From an uncultured Eubacteriales bacterium (GTDB lineage: Bacteria > Bacillota > Clostridia > Peptostreptococcales > Anaerovoracaceae), in assembly GCA_902773665.1 (NCBI GenBank), contig CACYFF010000013.1, positions 1 through 50,302 on the forward strand: a stretch of DNA of 50,302 nucleotides. The letters are read 5' to 3'. The position numbers and the translations under genes are program-made. The stretch's first letter is position 1. Every line of letters starts with the position of its first letter. Of the stretch, positions 31,458 to 41,814 are shown in pieces. The notes below the pieces were generated by a model. That model was not told where the DNA came from. It saw only the letters and a program-made list of their open reading frames with translations, and did not search any database.

Positions 31458-32124
31458 GATCCTCATCGTAGACGACGAAGCGAAGATCCGGGAAGTCATC
31501 CGGGAATACGCGGAATTCAATCATTACGAGACCGGAGAGGCGGAAGACGGCATGCAGGCCGTCAACATGTGCTTAAACGACCATTACGACCTGGTGATCA
31601 TGGACATCATGATGCCCAAGCTGGATGGCTATTCTGCCTGCAAGGAGATCCGCAAGGACAAGGATATCCCCATCATCATGCTGTCCGCCCGGGGCGAGGA
31701 ATACGATAAACTGTTTGGCTTTGAGCTGGGCATCGACGACTATGTGGTGAAACCCTTCAGCCCCAAGGAGCTGATGGCCCGTGTGGCTGCCGTGCTGGCG
31801 CGCCGCAAGGCATCGGAGAACCAGGCGCCCTCTGCGGAGCTGGTTTCCGGCGGTCTCGTGGTCAACAAGAACAGCCGCACCGTAACGATCGACGGCAAAC
31901 GCATCGATGTGACCCTCAAAGAGTACGAGCTGCTGGTCTATCTCATGGAGAACAAGAACATCGCCCTGTCCCGCGACAAATTGCTGCAGGATATCTGGGG
32001 CTACGATTTCTTCGGCGATGACCGCACCATCGACACCCACATCAAGAACCTGCGGGGCCGTCTGGGAGATTACCGCGACAAGATCGCGACAGTGAGAGGC
32101 ATAGGGTATAAGTTTGAAGACTAG
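31450..32124 (+). CDS. OmpR-family response regulator
   Basis: 224 aa. The receiver domain (1-120) has the acidic pair ILIVDDEAK, the phosphorylated Asp in LVIMDIMMPKLDGY, the Thr/Ser switch IIMLSARGEEYD and the Lys in YVVKPFSPKEL. The C-terminal winged helix (about 130-224) contains LKEYELLVYLMENKNIALSRDKLLQDIWGYDFFGDDRTIDTHI-type sequence, closing with VRGIGYKFED. It is a DNA-binding activator or repressor controlled by the kinase encoded next. The start overlaps radA by 8 bases with AGAAAGGAAAG upstream, and its end overlaps the kinase gene by 11 bases, so the pair is translated together and co-expressed with radA. Confidence 0.95.
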   Translation: MAKILIVDDEAKIREVIREYAEFNHYETGEAEDGMQAVNMCLNDHYDLVIMDIMMPKLDGYSACKEIRKDKDIPIIMLSARGEEYDKLFGFELGIDDYVVKPFSPKELMARVAAVLARRKASENQAPSAELVSGGLVVNKNSRTVTIDGKRIDVTLKEYELLVYLMENKNIALSRDKLLQDIWGYDFFGDDRTIDTHIKNLRGRLGDYRDKIATVRGIGYKFED

Positions 32125-33571
32125 TACGGTAAAAAGCCCGAAACAATACAGAACACGCAGTGTGCGCTTCCGGCTCACTGCGTATTTTATCATTTTCGCG
32201 CTCATCCTCATGGGCATGCTCTGGTTCTTCCAGACCGTGTTTCTCGAGCAGTATTACGAGAGCGAGATGGAGAAGAAGATCCAGACCGCGGTCAGCTCCC
32301 TCAGCCTGCAGTATTCCGTGAGCGAAACGCTGGACCTGGAGAGCTACCTGCAGGAGATCGGCACCATCTCCAACGCCAACGACATGTATTTCTTTATCGA
32401 GGCGGAGGACGAAAGCTTTAACATCTCCTCCACGGACCAGGGCTCTGCGGGCCGCTATTACTATGGCCGCAGCGGCGTGGATCTGGCCAGAGAACGCCTT
32501 CTGGCCAACAACGGCGAGCCGGTGACGTTCAAGATCTCCAACCAGACCGGAGAGGTCGTGACCCAGGTATATGCCGCCAAGGTGGACAGCCAGTACCGTC
32601 CCAACGTGCGGTTCTATGCCTTCGCGCCCCTTACGCCCATGGGTCCCGCCGTCGGCATCCTCGCAAAGCAGCTGCTGACGGTCACGGCGATCTCGCTGGT
32701 GGTAGCCGGTATCCTGGCGCTCTACATCTCCAGCCGCATCGCCCGGCCCATCACCGGCATCACGAAGCAGGCTGCCGAACTGGCGGAAGGGCATTACGAC
32801 GTGGAGTTCGAAGGCAGCAGCTACCGGGAGATCAACGATCTGGCCGGCACGCTCAACACGACGGCGGAAGCGCTGTCCAAGACGGATCAGCTGCAGCGCG
32901 ACCTGATGGCGAACGTGTCGCACGACCTGCGCACGCCCATCACCATGGTCCGGTCTTACGCGGAGATGATCCGCGACCTCTCCGGCGACAATCCGGAAAA
33001 GCGGAACGAACATCTGGGGGTCATCATCGAGGAGTCCGACCGTCTGAATACGCTCGTAAACGACATCCTTACGCTGTCGCGCATCCAGGCCGGCGTGGAG
33101 ACCATGAAGATGGAACCTGTGGATCTGCAGAAATGCGCCGAGAGCATCCTGGCGACCTACCGGGTGCTCGAGGAGCAGGAGGGCTTTACGATCTCGTTGG
33201 AAACGCTGGACGAACCCGTGCTGGTGAACGCGGACGAGCACCGCATGCAGCAGGTGCTGTCCAACCTCATCTCCAACGCGGTGCGCTACAGCGGAGACCG
33301 CAAGGAAGTGACGGTCGCCTTCTCCCGGAAGAAAAAAATGCTTCGCTGCGAGGTGCGCGACAAGGGCATCGGCATCGCGCCGGAGGATATCGAAAATATC
33401 TGGAACCGGTACGAGAGGGCCAGCTCCCGGGGTCACCGCTCCAAGGGGGGCACAGGCCTCGGTCTGTCCATCACGAAGGAGATCCTGGAACGGCACGACG
33501 CGAAATACGGCGTGGAAAGCACGTTGGGAGAGGGAAGTATTTTCTGGTTTGAGCTTCCTGTGATTGACTAA
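32114..33571 (+). CDS. Sensor histidine kinase
   Basis: 485 aa. Transmembrane helix 1 lies at about residues 22-42 and helix 2 at about 186-208, enclosing an extracellular sensor of about 145 residues; a HAMP linker follows (SSRIARPITGITKQAAEL). The HisKA domain has the phosphorylated His in NVSHDLRTPITMVRSYAEM. The ATPase domain shows the N box (NLISNAVRYSG), G1 box (VRDKGIGIAPEDI) and G2 box (GGTGLGLSITKEIL). The first usable start is TTG at 32114, after ATAGGGTATAAG, overlapping the regulator by 11 bases; a later GTG at about 32160 has no ribosome site. The signal sensed is unknown. Its stop codon overlaps the promoter of carD. Confidence 0.94.
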   Translation: MKTSTVKSPKQYRTRSVRFRLTAYFIIFALILMGMLWFFQTVFLEQYYESEMEKKIQTAVSSLSLQYSVSETLDLESYLQEIGTISNANDMYFFIEAEDESFNISSTDQGSAGRYYYGRSGVDLARERLLANNGEPVTFKISNQTGEVVTQVYAAKVDSQYRPNVRFYAFAPLTPMGPAVGILAKQLLTVTAISLVVAGILALYISSRIARPITGITKQAAELAEGHYDVEFEGSSYREINDLAGTLNTTAEALSKTDQLQRDLMANVSHDLRTPITMVRSYAEMIRDLSGDNPEKRNEHLGVIIEESDRLNTLVNDILTLSRIQAGVETMKMEPVDLQKCAESILATYRVLEEQEGFTISLETLDEPVLVNADEHRMQQVLSNLISNAVRYSGDRKEVTVAFSRKKKMLRCEVRDKGIGIAPEDIENIWNRYERASSRGHRSKGGTGLGLSITKEILERHDAKYGVESTLGEGSIFWFELPVID

Positions 33572-33592
33572 ACAATCTCCGGCATATATAAT
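33564..33592 (+). promoter_or_regulatory. Promoter of carD
   Basis: TTGACT (33564-33569), a 17-base spacer and TATAAT (33587-33592) form one of the best promoters of the window. The -35 box overlaps the last codons of the histidine kinase gene. Transcription would start about 10 bases before the TTGGAGG ribosome site of carD. Confidence 0.8.
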
Positions 33593-33609
33593 ATGTTTGG
33601 AGGATTGTC

Positions 33610-34083
33610 ATGTTTTCCATAGGAGATAAGGTCGTTTACCCCATGCACGGGGCCGGCACCATTCAGAATATCGAGGAAAAAGAGGTCCTGGGCGAGACCA
33701 GGGCCTATTATATCTTGCGCATTCCCTATGGAAATCTGCAGGTGATGGTCCCGGTCAAAGGCTCGGACGCAGCAGGCCTCCGGCCCATCGTGTCGGAGGA
33801 GGAAGTCTCCGGCGTTTTGGACGTGCTCGCTGCCGAATCCACGCCGATGGACGAGAACTGGAACCGCAGATACCGGGAGAACATGGATAAGCTCCGCAGC
33901 GGAGACCCCGCGAAAGTGGCGGAGGTCATCCGCAACCTGATGCGCGTGGAGCGCGCGAAACGCCTCTCCACCGGAGAGAAGAAACTGCTGGCGAATGCCC
34001 GCCAGATCCTGGCCAGCGAGATCGTGCTGGTGCGGGGCGTGGCGGAAAAGGACGCCATGGACATGATCGACAGCGCCGTCTAG
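33610..34083 (+). CDS. carD: CarD-family RNA polymerase-binding regulator
   Basis: 157 aa. The N-terminal Tudor-like domain (MFSIGDKVVYPMHGAGTIQNIEEKE... reading to YYILRIPYGNLQVMVPV) is the part of CarD/CdnL that binds the beta subunit of RNA polymerase; the C-terminal helical half (RRYRENMDKLRSGDPAKVAEV, RNLMRVERAKRLSTGEKKLL) contacts promoter DNA at the -10 edge. It stabilises open complexes, mainly at ribosomal promoters. The start follows TTTGGAGGATTGTC. It has its own strong promoter although it lies within the radA-sigH run, which suits a factor needed at a steady level. Confidence 0.93.
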   Translation: MFSIGDKVVYPMHGAGTIQNIEEKEVLGETRAYYILRIPYGNLQVMVPVKGSDAAGLRPIVSEEEVSGVLDVLAAESTPMDENWNRRYRENMDKLRSGDPAKVAEVIRNLMRVERAKRLSTGEKKLLANARQILASEIVLVRGVAEKDAMDMIDSAV

Positions 34084-34152
34084 CTTCCCCGCAAGACGAG
34101 GCTGCGTCGTTTGACATAGATAAAAAACTTAACGAAACAGAAAGGAGACACA

Positions 34153-35265
34153 ATGCTAAACAGAGTGTTCCGCATCATCGTTTGTCTGAGCGGAGCGCTT
34201 GTCGGTTACGGAATCACCACACTAAGTGCCAGGCCCGAGATCCTCGGAGAAGCCTGGGGGATGACCCCGGGACAGAAGGTCCTCTGGATCTGCACCGGTA
34301 CCGCTTTTTTCGCATTTATTTTTGATTTTTTATTCGGGTTTTTCCGTAAACGCGGGGAAAAAATAATGGAAACTGTGGACTCGAGACTGAAAAAAGTCCC
34401 GGCCACGGAGATCGCGGCAAGTTCCATCGGATTGGTCATCGGTTTCGTCATCGCTTTTCTGATCTCGCAGATTATTAATGAGATCCAGATCCTACGGGCG
34501 ATGAATCTGAACGTCGTCATATCCCTGGTGCTTTATCTGTTTTTCGGCGCTGTCGGAGTCACCGTCGGGCGCCGCCTGAATTCAGACCTCGGAAAACCGC
34601 TGTTCTCCTCCATTACCAGCAAAGAACCGACGGCGAAAAGCAAGGCAAAGAACGCCGGAGCTTCGCCAAAGATACTGGATACCAGCGTCATCATCGACGG
34701 TCGTATTGCAGACATCCTCAAGACAGGCTTTATCGAAGGCAATATCATCATCCCCGATTTTGTGCTCGTGGAGCTGCGCCACATCGCGGATTCTTCGGAT
34801 TCGCTCAAGCGCAACCGCGGACGCAGGGGACTGGATATCCTCAACCGTATCCAAAGCGACTACGGCATCGAGATCTACGACACCACCGCAGAGAAATCCC
34901 TGGAGGAGATCCCGGAGGTGGACGTAAAGCTTTTAAAACTCGCCCAGATCATGAAGGGCATGGTCGTTACCAACGACTTCAATTTAAACAAGGTCGCCAC
35001 CATTACAGGCATCGGCGTGCTCAACATCAACGAGCTCGCCAACACCTTAAAACCGGTGGTGCTGCCCGGCGAGGAGATGCAGGTCTTCCTCGTCAAGGAG
35101 GGCAAAGAAAACAACCAGGGCGTGGGCTACCTGGACGACGGCACTATGATCGTGGTCGAAGACGGTAAGAAGTTTATCGGCCAGACCATCAATGTGGCCG
35201 TTACGAGCGTGCTGCAGACTTCTGCCGGCCGCATGATCTTCGTCAAGCCCGCTCCCATCATGTAG
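34153..35265 (+). CDS. yacL: PIN/TRAM domain membrane protein (YacL type)
   Basis: 370 aa. Four hydrophobic segments in residues 1-150 (about 5-27, 44-66, 92-112, 121-142) anchor it in the membrane. Residues about 172-290 form a PIN nuclease-like domain (KILDTSVIIDGRIADI with the first acidic residue, PDFVLVELRHIADSSDSLKR, VVTNDFNLNK), and the C-terminal 60 residues a TRAM RNA-binding domain (GVGYLDDGTMIVVEDGKKFIG). The family is common next to radA and ispD in Bacillota; its RNA target is unknown. The ATG at 34153 follows AGAAAGGAGACACA. A TTGACA at 34111-34116 lacks a convincing -10 partner. Confidence 0.92.
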   Translation: MLNRVFRIIVCLSGALVGYGITTLSARPEILGEAWGMTPGQKVLWICTGTAFFAFIFDFLFGFFRKRGEKIMETVDSRLKKVPATEIAASSIGLVIGFVIAFLISQIINEIQILRAMNLNVVISLVLYLFFGAVGVTVGRRLNSDLGKPLFSSITSKEPTAKSKAKNAGASPKILDTSVIIDGRIADILKTGFIEGNIIIPDFVLVELRHIADSSDSLKRNRGRRGLDILNRIQSDYGIEIYDTTAEKSLEEIPEVDVKLLKLAQIMKGMVVTNDFNLNKVATITGIGVLNINELANTLKPVVLPGEEMQVFLVKEGKENNQGVGYLDDGTMIVVEDGKKFIGQTINVAVTSVLQTSAGRMIFVKPAPIM

Positions 35266-35274
35266 TCAGCATCC

Positions 35275-36396
35275 ATGACAGGCAAGAATACCGCAGTACT
35301 TTTAGCCGCCGCCGGTTCGGGAAGCCGAATGGGCGGCGGCATTCCAAAGCAATACCGCCTTCTGGGAGACGCTCCGGTCTTGGTGAAAGCCGCCAGGGCT
35401 TTTTGTGCTATGGATGCGTTTTCCGTCGTTACGGCTGCGGTGCCAGCGGAGGACATGGACTACTGCCGGGCTTTGTTCGACCGCTACGGGCTCCCCGGCG
35501 TGACCCTCACAGCCGGCGGTGCCACCCGTCAGGAGAGCGTGTACAACGCCCTGAAGGCTCTGCCGCAGGAAGTGGATACCGTGCTGGTGCACGATGCGGC
35601 GCGGCCGTTTGTGGATGAGACGGTCATCCGCGGTGTGCTGGACGCACTTGAGAGCTGTTCTGCCGCCGTCCCCTGCGTGCATCCGAAAAGCACGATCCGA
35701 ACCCAGACTGAGACGCTGGACCGGAACGCGCTGTACGAGGTGCAAACGCCACAGGGCTTCGACCGGAAGCTCCTGGAGGAAGCGTTCCGCTTTGCCCGGG
35801 AGACCGCATTTTCCGGCACGGATGAGGCCGGCGTGTTCGAACATTACGGCAAAGGAGGACCTGTCCGAATCACGGAAGGCTCCTATGCGAACTATAAAAT
35901 AACGACCCCGGAGGATCTTCCCGTGAACATCCGCACAGGCAACGGCTACGACGTACACCGGCTCGTCCCCGGAAGAAAACTCATGCTGGGCTGCTGCGAG
36001 ATCCCTTACGAAAAGGGACTGCTGGGTCACAGCGACGCCGACGTGGTCGCCCACGCCATCGCGGACGCCCTGCTGGGCGCGGCAGCCTTAGGCGACATCG
36101 GCCGGCATTTTCCGGATAGCGACCCCGCTTATGAGGGGATGTCCGGAACCGAGATCCTGCAAAGGACCGCAGAGATCTTAAAACGAAACGGCTTCGCCAT
36201 CGGCAACGTGGATGCGACGCTCGTCGCGCAGAAGCCGAAGATCGCGCCCTACGCGCAGACCATGATGGAAAACACCGCGAAAGCGTTAGGCGTGCCCGTC
36301 TCTGCCGTGTCCATCAAAGCCACGACCGAAGAAGGTCTGGGCTTTACCGGCGACGGCAGCGCCATGGCGTGCCTGGCGACCGCGACTGTCAAATAG
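35275..36396 (+). CDS. ispDF: Bifunctional IspD/IspF isoprenoid enzyme
   Basis: 373 aa. Residues 1-222 are IspD, which couples methylerythritol phosphate to [36 protein letters not shown] and [17 protein letters not shown]. Residues 224-373 are IspF, which cyclises the product two steps later: GNGYDVHRL and [21 protein letters not shown] supply the metal ligands (Asp, His, His), with IGRHFPDSD and [17 protein letters not shown]. The two enzymes are separate adjacent genes in Bacillus; here they are one chain, as in some proteobacteria and clostridia. IspE, the step between, is not in the window. The start has only a weak ribosome site, 9 bases after yacL. Confidence 0.95.
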   Translation: MTGKNTAVLLAAAGSGSRMGGGIPKQYRLLGDAPVLVKAARAFCAMDAFSVVTAAVPAEDMDYCRALFDRYGLPGVTLTAGGATRQESVYNALKALPQEVDTVLVHDAARPFVDETVIRGVLDALESCSAAVPCVHPKSTIRTQTETLDRNALYEVQTPQGFDRKLLEEAFRFARETAFSGTDEAGVFEHYGKGGPVRITEGSYANYKITTPEDLPVNIRTGNGYDVHRLVPGRKLMLGCCEIPYEKGLLGHSDADVVAHAIADALLGAAALGDIGRHFPDSDPAYEGMSGTEILQRTAEILKRNGFAIGNVDATLVAQKPKIAPYAQTMMENTAKALGVPVSAVSIKATTEEGLGFTGDGSAMACLATATVK

Positions 36397-36413
36397 AAAG
36401 GAAATACACCCTT

Positions 36414-38150
36414 ATGAGAGCATCGAACATGTATCTGTATACGCTGCGGGAAGTTCCCGCGGAAGCGGAGATCGCCAGCCACATCCTGCTGCTGCGCGCC
36501 GGATTCATCCGCAAGCAGGTGGCAGGCGTTTACGCTTATCTGCCCCTCGGCGCCCGCACGCTGCGCAAGATCGAGAACATCGTGCGCGAAGAGATGGACG
36601 CCATCGGCGCCCAGGAGATCAAGCCCAGCATTCTGGAACCCGCCGAACTGTGGCAGGAATCCGGCCGCTGGACGGCCTACGGACCCGAGCTGTGGCGCAT
36701 CAAGAACCGCGACGGCAGAGAGTTCTGTCTGGGACCCACCCACGAGGAAGTCTTTACGGACATCGCCCGCCAGAACATCACGTCCTACCGTCAGCTTCCG
36801 GTGCAGCTGTATCAGATCCAGAACAAATACAGAGACGAAGCGCGTCCCCGTTTCGGGCTCATCCGCAGCCGCGAGTTCGTCATGAAGGATAACTACAGCT
36901 TCGACCGCGACATCGAAGGCCTCAACCACTCTTACCAGCTGAACTATCAGGCGTACTGCAACGTGTTCGACCGCTGCGGGCTCAACTACAGACCGGTAGA
37001 AGCGGACACCGGCGCCATCGGCGGCACCGGTTCTCACGAGTTCTGCGCGCTGTGCGAAGTGGGCGAGGAGACCATCCTCTACTGCGACCACTGCGATATG
37101 GCAGCCACCGATGAGAAGGCGGATTTCCGCGATGCCGTAATGCCCCAGGAGGACGAAAAGCCCCTGGAAAAGAAGCTCACTCCGGGCACCAAGACCATCG
37201 AGGACGTCTGCAATTTCCTCGGTCTGCCCCAGGACAAGAGCATCAAGGCGCTGCTGTACCAGGTACAGGTGACCAACGACGATCCCATCCGCTACGTGGC
37301 AGCCTTCATCCGCGGCGACCGCCAGGTGAACGAGATCAAGCTGGTCAACGCTCTGAACATCCCCGAATTCGCCCTTACGATGGCGGACGAAGCAACGATG
37401 GGCGCGGTCACCGGCTGCGTCGGCGGCTTTACCGGACCCATCGGTCTGCACGACTGCACCATCGTCGTGGACAGCGAGCTGGTGAACGCCAAGAACATGT
37501 GCGCGGGCGCCTGCGAGGAAGATCATCACTATATCAACGTCAACTACGGCAGAGACTACAAGGCCGACATCGTAAAGGACATCAAGCTGCTGCAGGAAGG
37601 CGATCCCTGCCCGGTCTGCGGTCAGCCCGTCCGCTCCGCCCGCTCCATCGAGGTGGGCCAGGTCTTTAAGCTCTTCGACAAATATTCCAAGGCTCTGGGC
37701 CTCACCTACAAGGACGAGAACCAGCAGGACCAGCTGGTCCAGATGGGATGCTATGGCATCGGCGTAAGCCGCACCATGCAGGCCATCGTGGAACAGCATC
37801 ACGACGAACACGGCATCATCTGGCCCATGAGCGTCGCTCCCTACCACGTCATCATCGACCTGGTAGGCATCAAGGACGAGACGCAGAAGGCGCTGGCGGA
37901 GGATCTATACGAAAAGCTGCAGAAGCGCGGCGTCGAAGTCATCCTGGACGACAGAGACGAGCGTCCCGGCGTCAAGTTCAAGGATGCGGACCTCATCGGC
38001 ATCCCCATCCGCATCGTCGTCGGCAAGAAAGCCGCAGACGGCATCGTGGAATACAAGCTCCGCAGAGGCGGCGACGTGGAGGAACTGAGCGCGGACGAAG
38101 CGCTCGAGAAGGCAGTCGCTCTCGTAAACGCAGAAAGGTACGGTAAATAA
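36414..38150 (+). CDS. proS: Proline--tRNA ligase
   Basis: 578 aa, the bacterial long form with the YbaK-like editing insertion (about residues 235-390; VCNFLGLPQDKSIKALLYQV, VGGFTGPIGLHDCTIVVD). Class II motifs: LPLGARTLRKIENIVREEMD region, YRDEARPRFGLIRSREFVMKD and the C-terminal YGIGVSRTMQAIVEQHHDE. It charges tRNA-Pro and removes mischarged alanine. The ATG at 36414 follows GAAAGGAAAT, 17 bases after ispDF; a longer frame back to 36369 overlaps ispDF and lacks a ribosome site. In Bacillus this place in the cluster holds gltX. Confidence 0.97.
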   Translation: MRASNMYLYTLREVPAEAEIASHILLLRAGFIRKQVAGVYAYLPLGARTLRKIENIVREEMDAIGAQEIKPSILEPAELWQESGRWTAYGPELWRIKNRDGREFCLGPTHEEVFTDIARQNITSYRQLPVQLYQIQNKYRDEARPRFGLIRSREFVMKDNYSFDRDIEGLNHSYQLNYQAYCNVFDRCGLNYRPVEADTGAIGGTGSHEFCALCEVGEETILYCDHCDMAATDEKADFRDAVMPQEDEKPLEKKLTPGTKTIEDVCNFLGLPQDKSIKALLYQVQVTNDDPIRYVAAFIRGDRQVNEIKLVNALNIPEFALTMADEATMGAVTGCVGGFTGPIGLHDCTIVVDSELVNAKNMCAGACEEDHHYINVNYGRDYKADIVKDIKLLQEGDPCPVCGQPVRSARSIEVGQVFKLFDKYSKALGLTYKDENQQDQLVQMGCYGIGVSRTMQAIVEQHHDEHGIIWPMSVAPYHVIIDLVGIKDETQKALAEDLYEKLQKRGVEVILDDRDERPGVKFKDADLIGIPIRIVVGKKAADGIVEYKLRRGGDVEELSADEALEKAVALVNAERYGK

Positions 38151-38151
38151 C

Positions 38152-38637
38152 ATGGCAAAGATCGTTAGAATCGAAATGGAAGACGGCGGCGTAATGAGAG
38201 CGGAACTCTATCCCGAGATCGCACCCATCACCGTGGCGAATTTCGAAAAGCTGGTAAAAGACGGCTTCTATGACGGGGTCATCTTCCATCGCGTGATCCC
38301 CGGCTTTATGATCCAGGGCGGCGACCCCACCGGCACCGGCATGGGCGGCCCCGGCTGGAACATCAAGGGCGAATTTGCCGCCAACGGCGTGCCCAATAAC
38401 CTGAAACACACCGCGGGCGTGCTCTCCATGGCGCGCGCGATGGATCCCAACTCCGGCGGTTCCCAGTTCTTTATCATGGTGGACGACGCACCCCATCTGG
38501 ACGGGCAGTATGCAGCGTTCGGCTGTCTGATCGAGGGGCTCGACGTTGCCCGCAAGATCGTGTCTGCCCGCCGCGATTTCCGGGACAAGCCTCTCGAAGA
38601 CCAGAGAATGAAGCGGGTCACCATCGAGGAGGAATAG
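38152..38637 (+). CDS. Cyclophilin-type peptidyl-prolyl cis-trans isomerase
   Basis: 161 aa, a single compact cyclophilin domain without signal peptide, so cytoplasmic. Core motifs: VIFHRVIPGFMIQGGDPTGT (active-site Arg and Phe-x-x-x-Gln), KHTAGVLSMARAMDPNSGGS, QFFIMVDDAPHLDGQYAAFG. It speeds up proline isomerisation during folding. The ATG lies 1 base after the proS stop (TAACATG), with AAAGGTACGG as the ribosome site, so it is translationally coupled to proS; cysS begins 1 base after its end. Confidence 0.94.
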   Translation: MAKIVRIEMEDGGVMRAELYPEIAPITVANFEKLVKDGFYDGVIFHRVIPGFMIQGGDPTGTGMGGPGWNIKGEFAANGVPNNLKHTAGVLSMARAMDPNSGGSQFFIMVDDAPHLDGQYAAFGCLIEGLDVARKIVSARRDFRDKPLEDQRMKRVTIEEE

Positions 38638-38638
38638 C

Positions 38639-40120
<1,482 letters not shown>

Positions 40121-40510
40121 ATGAGAGAAGTCGACTATAAAAACTACAACAGCATCGCCCTGGCCTTTATGGGCGATGCTGTTTATGAGCGGTTTATCCG
40201 GGAGCGCATCCTGCGGAGCGGCAAGACCGGGGCGGATAAGATGCACCGGGCAGCCGTGCGCTACGTGAAGGCGGCGGCGCAGGAGCTTTCGCTGCGGGAG
40301 ATGCTGGACGATTTGACGGAAGACGAACAGGTCGTGGTGCATCGCGCCCGCAACCATAAGATCACCTCGAAACCGAAGAACGCAGACCCGCTCACCTACA
40401 AGATGGCGACCGCCTTCGAAGCCCTGCTCGGCTACCTGTATTTGTCCGGCCAAAGCGAACGGCTGGCGGAACTGATGGAACGGGCGGCGCAGACCGTCGA
40501 AAACAACTGA
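40121..40510 (+). CDS. mrnC: Mini-ribonuclease III
   Basis: 129 aa. It is an RNase III catalytic domain without the dsRNA-binding domain: SIALAFMGDAVYERFIRERIL contains the Glu/Asp catalytic signature, and NADPLTYKMATAFEALLGYLYL the second acidic motif. MrnC matures 23S rRNA in Bacillota, and its place directly after cysS is conserved. The ATG at 40121 follows the cysS stop without a gap. Confidence 0.94.
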   Translation: MREVDYKNYNSIALAFMGDAVYERFIRERILRSGKTGADKMHRAAVRYVKAAAQELSLREMLDDLTEDEQVVVHRARNHKITSKPKNADPLTYKMATAFEALLGYLYLSGQSERLAELMERAAQTVENN

Positions 40511-40544
40511 CCCTAATCCAACGAGAAAGACCCGGTATCCCTTT

Positions 40545-41813
40545 ATGAGCTATTTCAGCCAGTTTCTCGGCCTTCCGCGGCAGGTGTACATCCTGTGCCT
40601 CGTCCGCTGGATCTCCGGGATGGGCAGCCTCGTATTCACATTTTCGTCCCTCATCCTCACCGGCATGGTGGGGCTCACCACGAAGCAGGCCGGCATCGTA
40701 GCGATGCTGTATGCCACAGCCAACGTGGTCGGCGCCATCGTGGGCGGCAAGATGGCGGACTTTTACGGACGCAAGAAGATCTACCTGTGGTTTACAGTGG
40801 TCACCTGCTGCTTTTACGTGCTGGGCAGTTTCTACTGCACCACGATCTGGATCGTTCCCATCTCCATCTGCGCCTTTTTCTTCGGCAGCGGATGCTACCC
40901 CATCGTGTCCGCCATGGTGGCGGACAGCGCCGAAGGGCCCAAAAGCGCGGAATGCTTTTCGCTGCTATACCTGAGCCATAACCTCGGCTTTGCCGTCGGC
41001 CCCGCCCTGGGCGGCGCGCTGCTGGCGGATCACCTGCCCTGGGTGTACCGCATCCAGGCCGGCATGTTCCTGTTTGCAGCGCTCATCCTGTACATCTGCA
41101 CCATAGAAGTGTACAAGGTGCCGACGAAGGAAGAGCGGGCAGCGCTGCGCATGCGCAAAAAGGCGGACCATTACACCGCCTCGGAGCCGGAGAGCACGCT
41201 GCACGAGAGCACGCTCAAGATGTTGCTGCAGACAAAGATCCTGCTGATCTTCATCGTCACCCTGGCCATCGCCACGACGCTGTACTGCGGCATCGGCTTT
41301 ATCCTGCCGCTGCAGTTCAAGGACGCCTTTGGCCTCGCGGCAGGCGGCACCTACGGCGGACGCATCTGGACGGTCAACGCCCTGATGGTCGTCTTCGCGA
41401 CGCCGGTCATCATGCGCTATACGAAGACGCACCACCAGTTCAACTGTATGGCACTCGGCTGCCTGCTGTACGCAGTCGGCTTCGGCGCCTACGGCTACAT
41501 CAAGGCGCTGCCGCTGTATTTTATCGCGGTGGTCGTCTGGTCCATCGGCGAGATCCTCATCTCCACCGGCGCCGGCGTCTTTATCGCGGAGCACAGTCCG
41601 GCCAGCCACGTGGCGCGGTTCCAGTCCCAGTACGACATGGCGCGCTCCATCGGCAGAGGGGTTGGCCCCTTTATCTTCGGCGAGCTGCTGACGTATCTCA
41701 GCTACCGCCAGACCTGGACCATCGACGCCGTCTGCTGCATCGTCATCGCGGTGTACTGCTGGTTTATCTTCAAGGGCGAGATGGCAAAGAAGGCAAGGGG
41801 AGAATCCGTTTAA
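40545..41813 (+). CDS. MFS transporter, first of a tandem pair
   Basis: 422 aa with twelve predicted helices. N-terminus MSYFSQFLGLPRQVYILCL; motif A is GGKMADFYGRKKIYLW; a central cytoplasmic loop near 195-215 is rich in charged residues (KVPTKEERAALRMRKKAD). The next gene is a clear paralogue (shared FxGLxRQVYILCLxR start, TVNALMVV/TVNGIVVI, HQFNCMALGCLLYAVGFG-like, SPASHVARFQSQ/SPATHVARFQST). They belong to the drug:H+ antiporter/sugar-efflux type, but I cannot name a substrate. The start follows GAGAAAGACCC, 34 bases after mrnC. The pair interrupts the usual mrnC-rlmB order and was probably inserted and duplicated here. Confidence 0.9.
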   Translation: MSYFSQFLGLPRQVYILCLVRWISGMGSLVFTFSSLILTGMVGLTTKQAGIVAMLYATANVVGAIVGGKMADFYGRKKIYLWFTVVTCCFYVLGSFYCTTIWIVPISICAFFFGSGCYPIVSAMVADSAEGPKSAECFSLLYLSHNLGFAVGPALGGALLADHLPWVYRIQAGMFLFAALILYICTIEVYKVPTKEERAALRMRKKADHYTASEPESTLHESTLKMLLQTKILLIFIVTLAIATTLYCGIGFILPLQFKDAFGLAAGGTYGGRIWTVNALMVVFATPVIMRYTKTHHQFNCMALGCLLYAVGFGAYGYIKALPLYFIAVVVWSIGEILISTGAGVFIAEHSPASHVARFQSQYDMARSIGRGVGPFIFGELLTYLSYRQTWTIDAVCCIVIAVYCWFIFKGEMAKKARGESV

Positions 41814-41814
41814 A

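Noticed and set aside
32042-33496. Long open frame antisense to the histidine kinase gene (also 36249-37847 antisense to proS, 29223-30761 antisense to radA and others)
   Set aside because: They mirror GC-rich coding sequence, have no ribosome sites, and their products (His/Asp/Val/Gly-rich) show no family features, while the opposite strand encodes clear proteins.
34111-34139. Promoter of yacL with TTGACA at 34111-34116
   Set aside because: At 16 to 18 bases downstream the sequence is CGAAACAG-like, with no acceptable -10 box.
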